From Cerasicoccus arenae (GTDB taxonomy: Bacteria > Verrucomicrobiota > Verrucomicrobiia > Opitutales > Cerasicoccaceae), in contig NZ_BMXG01000017.1 in NCBI RefSeq assembly GCF_014651635.1, positions 18,761 through 71,260 of the forward strand: 52,500 nucleotides of DNA, in the 5' to 3' direction. A program made the translations under genes and the position numbers. The stretch's first letter is position 1, and every line of letters begins with the position of its first letter. The notes under the pieces are model-generated. The model ran no database searches, was not told the origin of the DNA, and worked only from the letters and a program-made list of their open reading frames with translations. This document shows, piece by piece, positions 41,712-49,961 of this stretch.

Positions 41712-42764
41712 ATGAAAGTCTTTCAATGCGACCACTGCGGGCAGCTGCTGTTTTTTGAGAACACTTTTTGTGGTTCATGCGGCAGTGCGCTGGGCTATCT
41801 ATGGCGCCAAAACACACTGAGTGCACTTGTGGAAAACGATGGTGCGTTGGAGGCGTTATCGAGTCCCCAAGCGCGCTACCGTTACTGCGCCAACCACGCC
41901 CACGACGCATGCAATTGGTTGGTCCCAGATTCAAGCGAGAATGCGTTTTGTCGCAGTTGTGAGCTGAATCATACCATTCCTGATCTTAGCTTACCCGATA
42001 ATCATGCCGCTTGGCTTAAGCTCGAGGCAGCGAAGCACCGACTGGTTTATAGTCTGCTGCGTCTGAATTTACCCGTGAAGAGCCGTTTAACTGAGCCCAA
42101 GACCGGACTGTGGTTTGATTTTCTGGCTGATGTCCAAGGAGAAGACCGCGTTACTACGGGGCACGACAGCGGATTAATCACCATGAATATTGTCGAGGCT
42201 GATCCCGTCCACCGCGAAGCAGAGCGTGCAAATATGCATGAGCCATATCGGACGCTCATTGGACACTTCCGCCATGAAATTGGTCACTATTACTGGGATA
42301 TACTGGTTGCTCCGAATCAGGATAAATTGGAGCGGTTTCGCGCGATTTTTGGCAATGAACAACAGGATTATCAGGCATCGCTTGAGCGGCATTACCAAGA
42401 GGGACCGCCGCAAAATTGGGCTGAGTCCTATGTCAGCGCCTATGCCACCATGCATGCGTGGGAAGACTGGGCCGAGACTTGGGCGCATTATCTCCACTTG
42501 CTCGATACGCTGGAGACCGCTTATGCCTTTGGCCTGACTCTAGACGCCGACCTCAAGGCTCCGGCATCCGTCAAAATGGCGGCGGACTTCGACCCCTACG
42601 GCCAACCTGATTTTCAACCGATCCTCGAGTCCTGTCTTCCGATTACATTTGCTGTCAATAGCCTCAACCGTGGTATGGGCCAGCCGGATTTATATCCCTT
42701 CGTCTTGCCGAGAGCCGTTGTGGAAAAACTGCGTTTTGTGCATCAGTTGGTGCAGCCGGATTGA
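41712..42764 (+). CDS. Putative zinc-binding metallopeptidase (DUF2248-type) with N-terminal zinc ribbon
   Basis: About 350 residues. The N-terminus has a zinc ribbon (CDHCGQLLFF, FCGSCGSALGY) and a second Cys cluster near 75-100. The HExxH motif is in HFRHEIGHYYWDIL, and the downstream ESYVSAYATMHAWEDWAETW segment fits the third ligand region of this family. A cytoplasmic gluzincin-like peptidase is likely; substrate unknown. The ATG at 41712 is preferred to the TTG at 41706. Confidence 0.85.
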   Translation: MKVFQCDHCGQLLFFENTFCGSCGSALGYLWRQNTLSALVENDGALEALSSPQARYRYCANHAHDACNWLVPDSSENAFCRSCELNHTIPDLSLPDNHAAWLKLEAAKHRLVYSLLRLNLPVKSRLTEPKTGLWFDFLADVQGEDRVTTGHDSGLITMNIVEADPVHREAERANMHEPYRTLIGHFRHEIGHYYWDILVAPNQDKLERFRAIFGNEQQDYQASLERHYQEGPPQNWAESYVSAYATMHAWEDWAETWAHYLHLLDTLETAYAFGLTLDADLKAPASVKMAADFDPYGQPDFQPILESCLPITFAVNSLNRGMGQPDLYPFVLPRAVVEKLRFVHQLVQPD

Positions 42765-42770
42765 CCGACC

Positions 42771-43757
42771 TCACGCTGGCTCGTTGGCGGAGATGCAGTG
42801 CAGCGCACCACCTTCTTCCAGCAGCAGTCTGCAGTCGATAGGGACGATTTTGCGATCGGGGAAGCAGTCCTTTAAGGTGCCGATTGCCCACTGATCCGTT
42901 GTCTTCTGGCCGAAAACAGGGGTCAGCACCGCGCCATTGATCACTACATAATTGGCGTAACTGGCGGGTAACTCTTCACCTTTGGTGTTGAATATTGGGT
43001 CGGGCAGGGGCAGTTCTACTACTTGTCCAAAGCGCGCCTTGAGGATCTCGTGGTTGTCCTTGAGTGCTGGCGTACGCTGGCTGGAAACGCATAGCACGGC
43101 ATCCTCCGCGAAGAAGCGGGCGAGGTTGTCGATATGGCCGTCGGTATCGTCATTGGGTAGCTCGGTAGGCAGCCAAACGATTTCCTTGATCCCGAGCGCA
43201 TCCGCGAAAATGCTCTCATAGTCGGCCATGGAGAGGCCGGGATTACGGTTCGGATTGAGCAGCACCGGGGTTGTGGTCAGCATGACTCCCGCGCCGTTCA
43301 CCTCAATGCCGCCGCCTTCAAGGATCACGTCGTAGCTATCGCACGGTTGCCCCAATGCTTCTGCAATACGGGGGGGGGTAGCGTTATCGAGATCCCACGG
43401 TTCAAATTTACCGCCCCAGGCGTTGAAATTCCAATTGGTCACGCGGACTTGGCCATCTTCCTTAATGTAGATGGGCCCATGGTCACGACACCAGACATCA
43501 TTGGTGGGGTGGTCGTAGAGCCAGATATTTTCCCAGACGGCTTTGGCGTGGCGCAGTTGATTGCGGATGCCGACATGCGCGTCTTCTTCGGCGTTGATGT
43601 TCACGCGCTGAAAGCGACTAGCAGCGGCGGTGATCTCAGCAAACTTTTCCGCTATGGCCTCATGTTTCTGCGGCCAGATATGCATCGAAACTGGCCAAGA
43701 CAGCCAAAGCGCGGTTTGCGGTTCCCATTCAGCGGGCATGCGGCGGGTGGAGGTCAT
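42771..43757 (-). CDS. aguA: Agmatine deiminase
   Basis: 328 residues. It hydrolyses agmatine to N-carbamoylputrescine. Landmarks are PAEWEPQTALWLSWP, VWCRDHGPIYI, NDDTDGHIDNLARF and the nucleophile Cys in GGALHCISANEPA at the very C-terminus. It follows aguB by 13 bases, completing the agmatine-to-putrescine route. A 9-G run (43370-43378) encodes adjacent prolines (TPPRIAE). Confidence 0.95.
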   Translation of the reverse strand: MTSTRRMPAEWEPQTALWLSWPVSMHIWPQKHEAIAEKFAEITAAASRFQRVNINAEEDAHVGIRNQLRHAKAVWENIWLYDHPTNDVWCRDHGPIYIKEDGQVRVTNWNFNAWGGKFEPWDLDNATPPRIAEALGQPCDSYDVILEGGGIEVNGAGVMLTTTPVLLNPNRNPGLSMADYESIFADALGIKEIVWLPTELPNDDTDGHIDNLARFFAEDAVLCVSSQRTPALKDNHEILKARFGQVVELPLPDPIFNTKGEELPASYANYVVINGAVLTPVFGQKTTDQWAIGTLKDCFPDRKIVPIDCRLLLEEGGALHCISANEPA

Positions 43758-43770
43758 TGATTTGAAATTT

Positions 43771-44649
43771 TTAATCCAGAAACCGTTTCGTTAGCCCGTC
43801 GTAGGCGTCGATGCGTCGGTCGCGGAAGAATGGCCAGATGCGGCGGAAATCTTCTTGGGCCTTCAAGTCGCATTCAACGATGGAAACGCCAGCGGCAGTG
43901 GAGTCCATGCGGTGCTTGATCTGGCCGTAGTAGTCACTGACGAATGACTGCCCCCAGAACTCGGTGTCGCCCTCAGTTCCCACGCGGTTGACAGCAACCA
44001 CGTGGCAGCCATTGGCTACGGAGTGGCCGCGCTGCACGGTTTCCCAAGCAGTATGTTGGGCCTCGCCGAGTTCGGTTTTTTCCTCAGGCAGCCAGCCGAT
44101 TGCGGTTGGGTAGAAAAGGATGTCCGCGCCAGCGAGCGCCGTTAAGCGCGCGGCTTCGGGATACCATTGGTCCCAGCAAATACACACACCGAGTTTGCCA
44201 AATTTAGTGTCCCACACGCGGAACCCGAGGTCGCCGGGGGTGAAATAAAATTTCTCCTCGAAGCCGGGGTCTTGCGGGATGTGCATCTTGCGATATTTAC
44301 CCAGCAGCGAGCCGTCAGCGTCAATGATTGCGGCGGTGTTGTGGTAAAGACCGGGTGCGCGCCGCTCAAAGGTGGGGACAATGATCACGACCCCTAGCTC
44401 GGCAGCCAAGGCTTGCATCGCCTCGACCGATGGGCCGGGAATTGGCTCCGCGAGGTCAAACTGTGCGACATCCTGCGTTCGACAGAAGTAGAGCGTATTG
44501 AACATCTCCGGTAGGCAGATGATCTGCGCGCCTTGCGCTGCCGCTTCTCTAACGAGCGCCGAGGCAGTTGCCACGTTTTGCGCGGGGTCGGCGACCATCG
44601 CCATTTGAACGAGGCCTAACGAAACAGTTTGCGAGTTGGGTTCGCCCAT
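43771..44649 (-). CDS. aguB: N-carbamoylputrescine amidase
   Basis: 292 residues of the nitrilase superfamily. The Glu-Lys-Cys triad lies in CLPEMFNTLY, YRKMHIPQDPGFEEKFYF and VCICWDQWYPEAARL. It converts N-carbamoylputrescine to putrescine, CO2 and ammonia. It is the first gene of the aguB-aguA operon. No speA arginine decarboxylase is adjacent, so the source of agmatine is not shown. Confidence 0.95.
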   Translation of the reverse strand: MGEPNSQTVSLGLVQMAMVADPAQNVATASALVREAAAQGAQIICLPEMFNTLYFCRTQDVAQFDLAEPIPGPSVEAMQALAAELGVVIIVPTFERRAPGLYHNTAAIIDADGSLLGKYRKMHIPQDPGFEEKFYFTPGDLGFRVWDTKFGKLGVCICWDQWYPEAARLTALAGADILFYPTAIGWLPEEKTELGEAQHTAWETVQRGHSVANGCHVVAVNRVGTEGDTEFWGQSFVSDYYGQIKHRMDSTAAGVSIVECDLKAQEDFRRIWPFFRDRRIDAYDGLTKRFLD

Positions 44650-44733
44650 ACTTAGGAGCCAAAAAACTTAGTGAATCGCGCGCAAGCTTAGAGTGTCGCT
44701 TGAATTTGGCCTAAAATATGCGATTGTTATACT

Positions 44734-44934
44734 GTGGAAAAGGTAATGCTGAGAATATTGGCGGCCATGGTATTTTGCGTCATTGCATTATACACATGGT
44801 GGGCTCGCTCATATGGATGGAGCTGGGTGGAGATTTCCTTCTTTGATTTCTGGGCTTATCAGATGGTGTTTCTCAGCTCGGCTTATTTGCTCTATCGCTG
44901 GGATGAAGTCCACGGCCACTCGATCGACGAGTAG
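44734..44934 (+). CDS. Small two-helix membrane protein
   Basis: 62-66 residues with hydrophobic segments RILAAMVFCVIALYTWW and FWAYQMVFLSSAYLLY and a polar HGHSIDE tail. No family is recognised. A GTG at 44734 and an ATG at 44746 both fit. It diverges from aguB and converges on the PhyH gene. Tryptophan-rich membrane character supports a real gene. Confidence 0.5.
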   Translation: MEKVMLRILAAMVFCVIALYTWWARSYGWSWVEISFFDFWAYQMVFLSSAYLLYRWDEVHGHSIDE

Positions 44935-44954
44935 CCGTAGGCTACTAATCGTTG

Positions 44955-45812
44955 TTACAGAAAGAACTTCTTAACTTTATCTTCTTCGCTGGCACCTTTG
45001 ATGCGGTAGCTGAAAAAGTGGTCATAATGCGCAGCATGCCATTCGCCATCGGCGGAATCATTGTAAGATAAGAATATCTGGCGGCGGAAGCCGTCAGTGG
45101 TGTTTGGACCGGCCTCGTGGGGGGTGAAACAGTCAAAGAAAATAACATCGCCCGGTTCTGCGCAGACGACCTCGGGCTCGACACCGTCGACGACCTTTCG
45201 ATCAAGAAAGGACAGCTCACCCGGGGCGTTAATCAGGCCATTCTTATGTAGGCCGGGGTAAAGCGTGGTCGCGCCGTTGGCGATGGTAGTGTAGTCAATT
45301 GCGATGCAGACGGAGATTGCGCTCGTGGGCAGGCCTTGCCACCAAGTGTAGTCTTGGTGGAGCGCGTTACCCTGAGAATGGGGGGGCTTGTAGATAAGCT
45401 TGTCCTTGAGGAGGCGCGGCTCACGGCCTTCGTAAATGGTGGCGAGCACGTCGGCAATGCGGCGGTCGCGGGTTAGTCGGCTCCAGAAGGGGTGGAGATC
45501 GGCAAATGGATCGATTTTCCAGATGCGTGCATCCCGCGTTAGGTCGAGGCGAAGATTGCCATCTACCTGGAGCTCCTCCATGGCCAGAAGGGCGTCAGCC
45601 TGCGTTTGCATTGTCTCGGCGAAATCGGCCACGAGGCCGCGTTTGACCAAGAAACCCTGCTCGTGGTAGCGCGTTAGTTCGTCGGCAGTTAGAGCGAATT
45701 GCAGCGGCTTGGCCGTCGCCTGATGGGCGGTCCAAGAGAGCTTTTCGTCCAGACTGCGGGCGGGGGTTTGCATGGTCTTCGTGGTGAAGGGGGGGGGGGC
45801 GGTTATGTTCAT
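44955..45812 (-). CDS. Phytanoyl-CoA dioxygenase (PhyH) family oxygenase
   Basis: About 285 residues. The 2-oxoglutarate/Fe(II) facial triad is visible as ALHQDYTWW (HxD) and CFTPHEAGPNTTDGFRRQIF (distal His and the 2-OG Arg). LYPGLHKNG lies between. Substrate unknown. The start is ambiguous among ATGs at 45821, 45812 and 45773; an 11-G run at 45789-45799 lies within the first codons if one of the longer forms is used. It is divergent from an AraC-type gene that probably controls it. Confidence 0.85.
   Translation of the reverse strand: MNITAPPPFTTKTMQTPARSLDEKLSWTAHQATAKPLQFALTADELTRYHEQGFLVKRGLVADFAETMQTQADALLAMEELQVDGNLRLDLTRDARIWKIDPFADLHPFWSRLTRDRRIADVLATIYEGREPRLLKDKLIYKPPHSQGNALHQDYTWWQGLPTSAISVCIAIDYTTIANGATTLYPGLHKNGLINAPGELSFLDRKVVDGVEPEVVCAEPGDVIFFDCFTPHEAGPNTTDGFRRQIFLSYNDSADGEWHAAHYDHFFSYRIKGASEEDKVKKFFL
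45789..45799. repeat. G11 tract at the 5' end of the PhyH gene
   Basis: Eleven consecutive G residues on the plus strand encode prolines near the N-terminus of the PhyH protein if translation begins at 45812 or 45821; they lie in its 5' leader if it begins at 45773. It is the longest mononucleotide run seen in the window. Confidence 0.95.
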
Positions 45813-45867
45813 GGCGTCCATTATAGCATCGACGCGATGCCTTTTCCTGACAAATATTGCCACATTT

Positions 45868-46842
45868 ATGTCATTAGATGATAAAGACGACGCATTACAT
45901 GATTGCATCTACGGTGGGCCGAACCCCGTGGAGGTCATTGAAGAGCGTCTTGCGACTGCGGGGATAGCTTTCCCTGTCATGACGTCGGTGCGGTATGAGG
46001 CGGATTTCGTCAACGACTGGGCGGGCTGGGCCTTTCGTCCGGGTGACGGGCTGGTTTATCAGACTGCGGCTGCGCGGCCTGGGCGAGGGGACGAGTGGCG
46101 GTTGGCCCGCGATCCGTTGGAATGGCAATGGAGCCTCCAGCAATGTATTGTCGAGCTACGTCGCCGCAATCTGCCAGCGACTGGGATTGACACGCGACCT
46201 GAGGCCGAGGCCCGCTTCCGTCAATTAGCTCTCCAGCATTGCCAGACTGCGCGTCCGCCTTGGCGCGAAGCGGTCACTTGTTGGAGTGATGTTGTGCTCC
46301 GCCAGACGGATCGGAAAATTCACGATACCCAACGCGCGTTTCTTCGCTTTTTACTCGATGCTAGTGTGCCACTGGATACGATTGGCGTCGTAGGGCATCG
46401 TTTTCACCATGCGATGCAGCAGTTGCTTGCATCTTTTTCACCATCGGCTCTGATTCATTGGCTGATGCAGGGGCTGGAGATTGCCCAAGAACAGCTTGTC
46501 CGTCAAAATCGTCGGTTAGACGAGCCGATGAGGCGTGCGTTGGCGTATGTTCAGGCGCATTTGGCCGAATCACTGTCATTGGAGAACGTTGCGGGGGCAA
46601 TCCCGATGAGTTCCGCTGCATTTTCCCGGAAATTTAAGTCTGTGATGGGCCAGACTTATACAGACTATATTCAGGCCGTGCGCCTTGAGCGCGCAATCCC
46701 GTTGTTGCTGCGGACCAATCGCACGGTGCTCGATATTGCGCTGGACTGCGGGTTCGGCTCGGTGGAGCAATTCCACCGCGTGTTTAAGCAGCGTATGGGC
46801 GTCACCCCGCTCGCTTATCGACACGGGCGGGTGACGGCTTGA
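45868..46842 (+). CDS. AraC-family transcriptional regulator
   Basis: About 324 residues. The N-terminal ~215 residues form an unrecognised sensing domain. The C-terminal AraC double helix-turn-helix spans about 225-322: RALAYVQAHLAESLSLENVA, AFSRKFKSVMGQTYTDYIQA, then VLDIALDCGFGSVEQFHRVF and FKQRMGVTPLAYR. The ATG at 45868 leaves 50-100 bases to the divergent PhyH start, a typical AraC control arrangement. The effector is unknown. Confidence 0.93.
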   Translation: MSLDDKDDALHDCIYGGPNPVEVIEERLATAGIAFPVMTSVRYEADFVNDWAGWAFRPGDGLVYQTAAARPGRGDEWRLARDPLEWQWSLQQCIVELRRRNLPATGIDTRPEAEARFRQLALQHCQTARPPWREAVTCWSDVVLRQTDRKIHDTQRAFLRFLLDASVPLDTIGVVGHRFHHAMQQLLASFSPSALIHWLMQGLEIAQEQLVRQNRRLDEPMRRALAYVQAHLAESLSLENVAGAIPMSSAAFSRKFKSVMGQTYTDYIQAVRLERAIPLLLRTNRTVLDIALDCGFGSVEQFHRVFKQRMGVTPLAYRHGRVTA

Positions 46843-46851
46843 TTGGTTGGC

Positions 46852-48462
46852 TTATTCTGGTAACTGAAAGGGCACGGACTTCGTGGCGTCGGCGTGTGGC
46901 CCAGGCAAGTTCTTGAGTTTGGAGCGGATCTCGAAGAGGTCGGTGCGGCGATCCTGGCGAGGGCGAACGGCACCGGTGTTGCGGACGCGGTGCAGGTCGG
47001 ATACATCCAAGTCGGTAATGAGGAGCGTTTCCACGTTGGAATCGGCAATGGCCTGGATGCCGTCGCGGGCGAACTCAAAATCACTCGGCGTGTAAACAGC
47101 GGCTTGCCCGTAATGGATATCCATCGCGGATACGCTCGGTAGGTTGCCAACGATGCCAGCCGTGACGACATAGATCTGATTTTCGATTGCACGAGCCTGA
47201 GCGCAATATTTTACCCGTAGATAGCCTTGGCGATTATCGGTGCAATACGGCACGAAGATGATTTCGCAGCCTTGATCCGCGAGGTAGCGCGTGGCTTCGG
47301 GAAACTCGATGTCGTAGCAAATTTGCACACCGATTTTGGCCTTGGGCGTATCGACTACGTAGACCTCGCTGCCACCGGAAATGCCCCAGTACTTACGCTC
47401 GGCTGGTGTGATGTGCAGTTTGGGTTGGGCGACGTGCTCGCCGTCGGGGGAGAAAATCAGGCTCTGGTTGAGGATCTTTTCGGGGTTCTTCTCCGATGCG
47501 ATGGGATGGCTGCCAGCGATAATGTAGCAGCCATACTTGATCGCCAAGCTGCTCATCAATTCGATGAACTGCCCGCTCAGCTCGGTGAGGCGGCGTATGG
47601 CCTCCAACGGAGCCAGATTGGGCATTGTGGAGAGTAATTGGACCGAGAAAAACTCAGGAAACAAAACGAACTCCGTATTATAGTCCGCGGCGGTCTCAAT
47701 GAAATACTCCGTTTGGGCGGCAAAGTCCTCAAAGGTTTTGATGCCGCGCACCTGATACTGAACGCATGCCACGCGCACCTTGGAGGATTGGCCTTCCTCT
47801 GGCGGGTCGTAGTCTGGGTTGAGCCACTCGATCAGGCTGGCGTTGTTCAGGCTGTTCGGGTCAGGCAGGTAATTCTTTAAGATATCGCGGAGAATGAAGC
47901 CTTCGCGCAGTTGGAAACTTAGGACTAAGTCCTTGAGTTCGCCTTCCTCGACACGGCGAGCATACTCATCGGGGGTCATTTCGCTAGCGTGATCGCTGTA
48001 ATTCCACAGGCGTCCACCGGCCAGAATACGGCGGAGGTTGAGATCGCGGCAAAGTCGGCGGCGGGCTTCGTAAAGCGCTGCGCCCACGCCTTGGCCGCGC
48101 GTATCGGGGTCGACGTAGACATCGGCACCGTAGAGGGTGTCACCGCGTGGGTCGTGATTATGAAAATAGCCACCGTCGGTGATACCTGCGTAGGTGTGTG
48201 GGCGCAGTGGAACCGAGCCCATGTCGACGATTAGGCTGCAAATGGCCCCCGCGATTTGGCCATCGAGCTCGGCAACGAGCTGACCTTGTGGAAAATAACG
48301 TAAGTGAGAGCGTAGATGCCCCTCGCGCCAGCACACGTTCTCCTCCGCCAAAGCCGGGTATGACTTTTTATTCAGCTCGACCAAGAATGGAATATCACTC
48401 TGGTTGGCTGCGCGGATGAGAATTTCGTGACCCTTGGGGCCCGTTAAGGTAAACGGCTGCAT
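46852..48462 (-). CDS. GNAT acetyltransferase-nitrilase fusion protein
   Basis: About 536 residues. Residues ~12-205 are a GNAT domain (VYVDPDTRGQGVGAALYEAR is the acetyl-CoA loop). Residues ~235-520 are a nitrilase domain with the triad in LFPEFFSVQLL, PKLHITPAERKYWG and VQICYDIEFPEATRYLA. Fusions of this order are widespread but their joint substrate is not established. The ATG at 48462 is favoured over an upstream in-frame codon. Confidence 0.9.
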   Translation of the reverse strand: MQPFTLTGPKGHEILIRAANQSDIPFLVELNKKSYPALAEENVCWREGHLRSHLRYFPQGQLVAELDGQIAGAICSLIVDMGSVPLRPHTYAGITDGGYFHNHDPRGDTLYGADVYVDPDTRGQGVGAALYEARRRLCRDLNLRRILAGGRLWNYSDHASEMTPDEYARRVEEGELKDLVLSFQLREGFILRDILKNYLPDPNSLNNASLIEWLNPDYDPPEEGQSSKVRVACVQYQVRGIKTFEDFAAQTEYFIETAADYNTEFVLFPEFFSVQLLSTMPNLAPLEAIRRLTELSGQFIELMSSLAIKYGCYIIAGSHPIASEKNPEKILNQSLIFSPDGEHVAQPKLHITPAERKYWGISGGSEVYVVDTPKAKIGVQICYDIEFPEATRYLADQGCEIIFVPYCTDNRQGYLRVKYCAQARAIENQIYVVTAGIVGNLPSVSAMDIHYGQAAVYTPSDFEFARDGIQAIADSNVETLLITDLDVSDLHRVRNTGAVRPRQDRRTDLFEIRSKLKNLPGPHADATKSVPFQLPE

Positions 48463-48559
48463 AGGATTAAACTGTCTTCTCAGAAAAACAAAAATGCAAG
48501 CGGTCATATGCACGTTCTGCATTGATTCCCCAAGTGTTTTTGCCTAGGGTGCTGTCAAA

Positions 48560-49867
48560 ATGAAGCGCTACGCACTCACTGCATTATTGTTTTCGGCTTC
48601 CGTGCTCACGGCTCAGGTGACGAGTAACTGGACGGGTGGCGGCGATGGCTCCGATTTTTTTGACACCCTTAATTGGGATAACGGTGTGCCGACCTTTCAG
48701 GATACGGCAAACTTTGGCTCAATCGCAGATGGCTCCTTTATCAACTTTTCCTCGGGAGACATTGATGTAGCCGGTTTGGAGATCAACACCTTGGGCCTTG
48801 ATGGAGGCGTTACCCTGTCAGGGGAGAATGCCGTTTTCATCAATAATCATGCCTCCGTTAATGGTGGCGGTATTTTCGCCGACGGTTTCGATAAGTTGGT
48901 CGATATTGGATTTGAGGCAGATTTTGAGATATTTGGGACGGATGATTTCACCTTCACCGGCCGCGACATCCAGAATAATGGCACATTTACGCTTTCAGGG
49001 ACCAATCAGGTTACCTTGAGTAATTCGACGTTTAATAACCTTGGCTCGTTGCTCATCGAAAACTCAGCCAACCTGTTTAATGATGGCAATGGCCTCTTAA
49101 ATAATACCGGCGGTGATATCGTCTACGATGCGCCTGGGTCCATTGCCGTTGGCTGGGATGTTGTGAATGACAATGGCCGGGTGGCGGCGGTTCAGGGGAA
49201 ACTAGGCTTTCAAGGCCCTTACCAGCAGGACAATGGCGACACGGTTGTGGCCAATTTTGCGGAAATCGCTTTTCATGGGACCACGGTTTTCAATAGCGGA
49301 CGTATTTTAGGGGAAGGCCTACTCAATAATAACACGGGTTCGGCAATTGATGTCTTTGCCACCTTTGTTGACGCCATGGGTAACCCCGAGGCGCACATTA
49401 TCAATGGTGATCCGCAAATGCCGGGCAAACTGACTTTCAGTGGAGACTATACCTTCGACGAAAACACGGTGTTCTTCTTTGACATCATGGGTCCGGGTAG
49501 CACCGAATACGACCAAGTAGAGTTTGTGAGCGGATTGGCGGACTTTAACGCGGGCCCGGATATCATTATTTACGGCGATGCCAGCATCAAGAGCACGGTG
49601 ACCAGTGTGGATCTCTTCGATATTGTAACGGGCGATTACGTCGGAATCTTTTCTACTTTAAGTGAAGGTAGTCAGATTTTTGTTTTCAACAATGATCCGC
49701 TCGGCTCTCCGCTTCTGGGCACATTTGATATTTTCTATACTACCGGCGCTATCCAATTAGGAAACTTTACGCCGGTACCTGAGCCACAAACATGGGCCCT
49801 TATTGGCCTCGGCGCTGGATTAATCGGCTTGTGGGCCCGCCGCCGTTTTGTGCGTAAAGCAGCTTAG
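48560..49867 (+). CDS. Secreted beta-rich PEP-CTERM protein
   Basis: 435 residues. The signal peptide is ALTALLFSASVLTAQ. The body is built of repetitive beta segments with many Asn, Asp and Gly residues (NWTGGGDGSDFFDTLNWDNG, GTFTLSGTNQVTLSNSTF, LLNNTGGDIVYD), resembling autotransporter passenger or adhesin stretches. The tail is PVPEPQTWALIGLGAGLIGL then WARRRF: a PEP-CTERM sorting signal, cleaved by exosortase at the membrane. Such proteins usually belong to exopolysaccharide or envelope layers. No exosortase gene is in the window. Confidence 0.9.
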   Translation: MKRYALTALLFSASVLTAQVTSNWTGGGDGSDFFDTLNWDNGVPTFQDTANFGSIADGSFINFSSGDIDVAGLEINTLGLDGGVTLSGENAVFINNHASVNGGGIFADGFDKLVDIGFEADFEIFGTDDFTFTGRDIQNNGTFTLSGTNQVTLSNSTFNNLGSLLIENSANLFNDGNGLLNNTGGDIVYDAPGSIAVGWDVVNDNGRVAAVQGKLGFQGPYQQDNGDTVVANFAEIAFHGTTVFNSGRILGEGLLNNNTGSAIDVFATFVDAMGNPEAHIINGDPQMPGKLTFSGDYTFDENTVFFFDIMGPGSTEYDQVEFVSGLADFNAGPDIIIYGDASIKSTVTSVDLFDIVTGDYVGIFSTLSEGSQIFVFNNDPLGSPLLGTFDIFYTTGAIQLGNFTPVPEPQTWALIGLGAGLIGLWARRRFVRKAA

Positions 49868-49961
49868 CTGTGCTGGTTGATAGGCAGAAAAAGTCTTATA
49901 AGGGCCCCCGAGCGCAATAGCGTTGCCAAGGCTCACGGGATTTGGTGGTCTGAAGTTTTAC

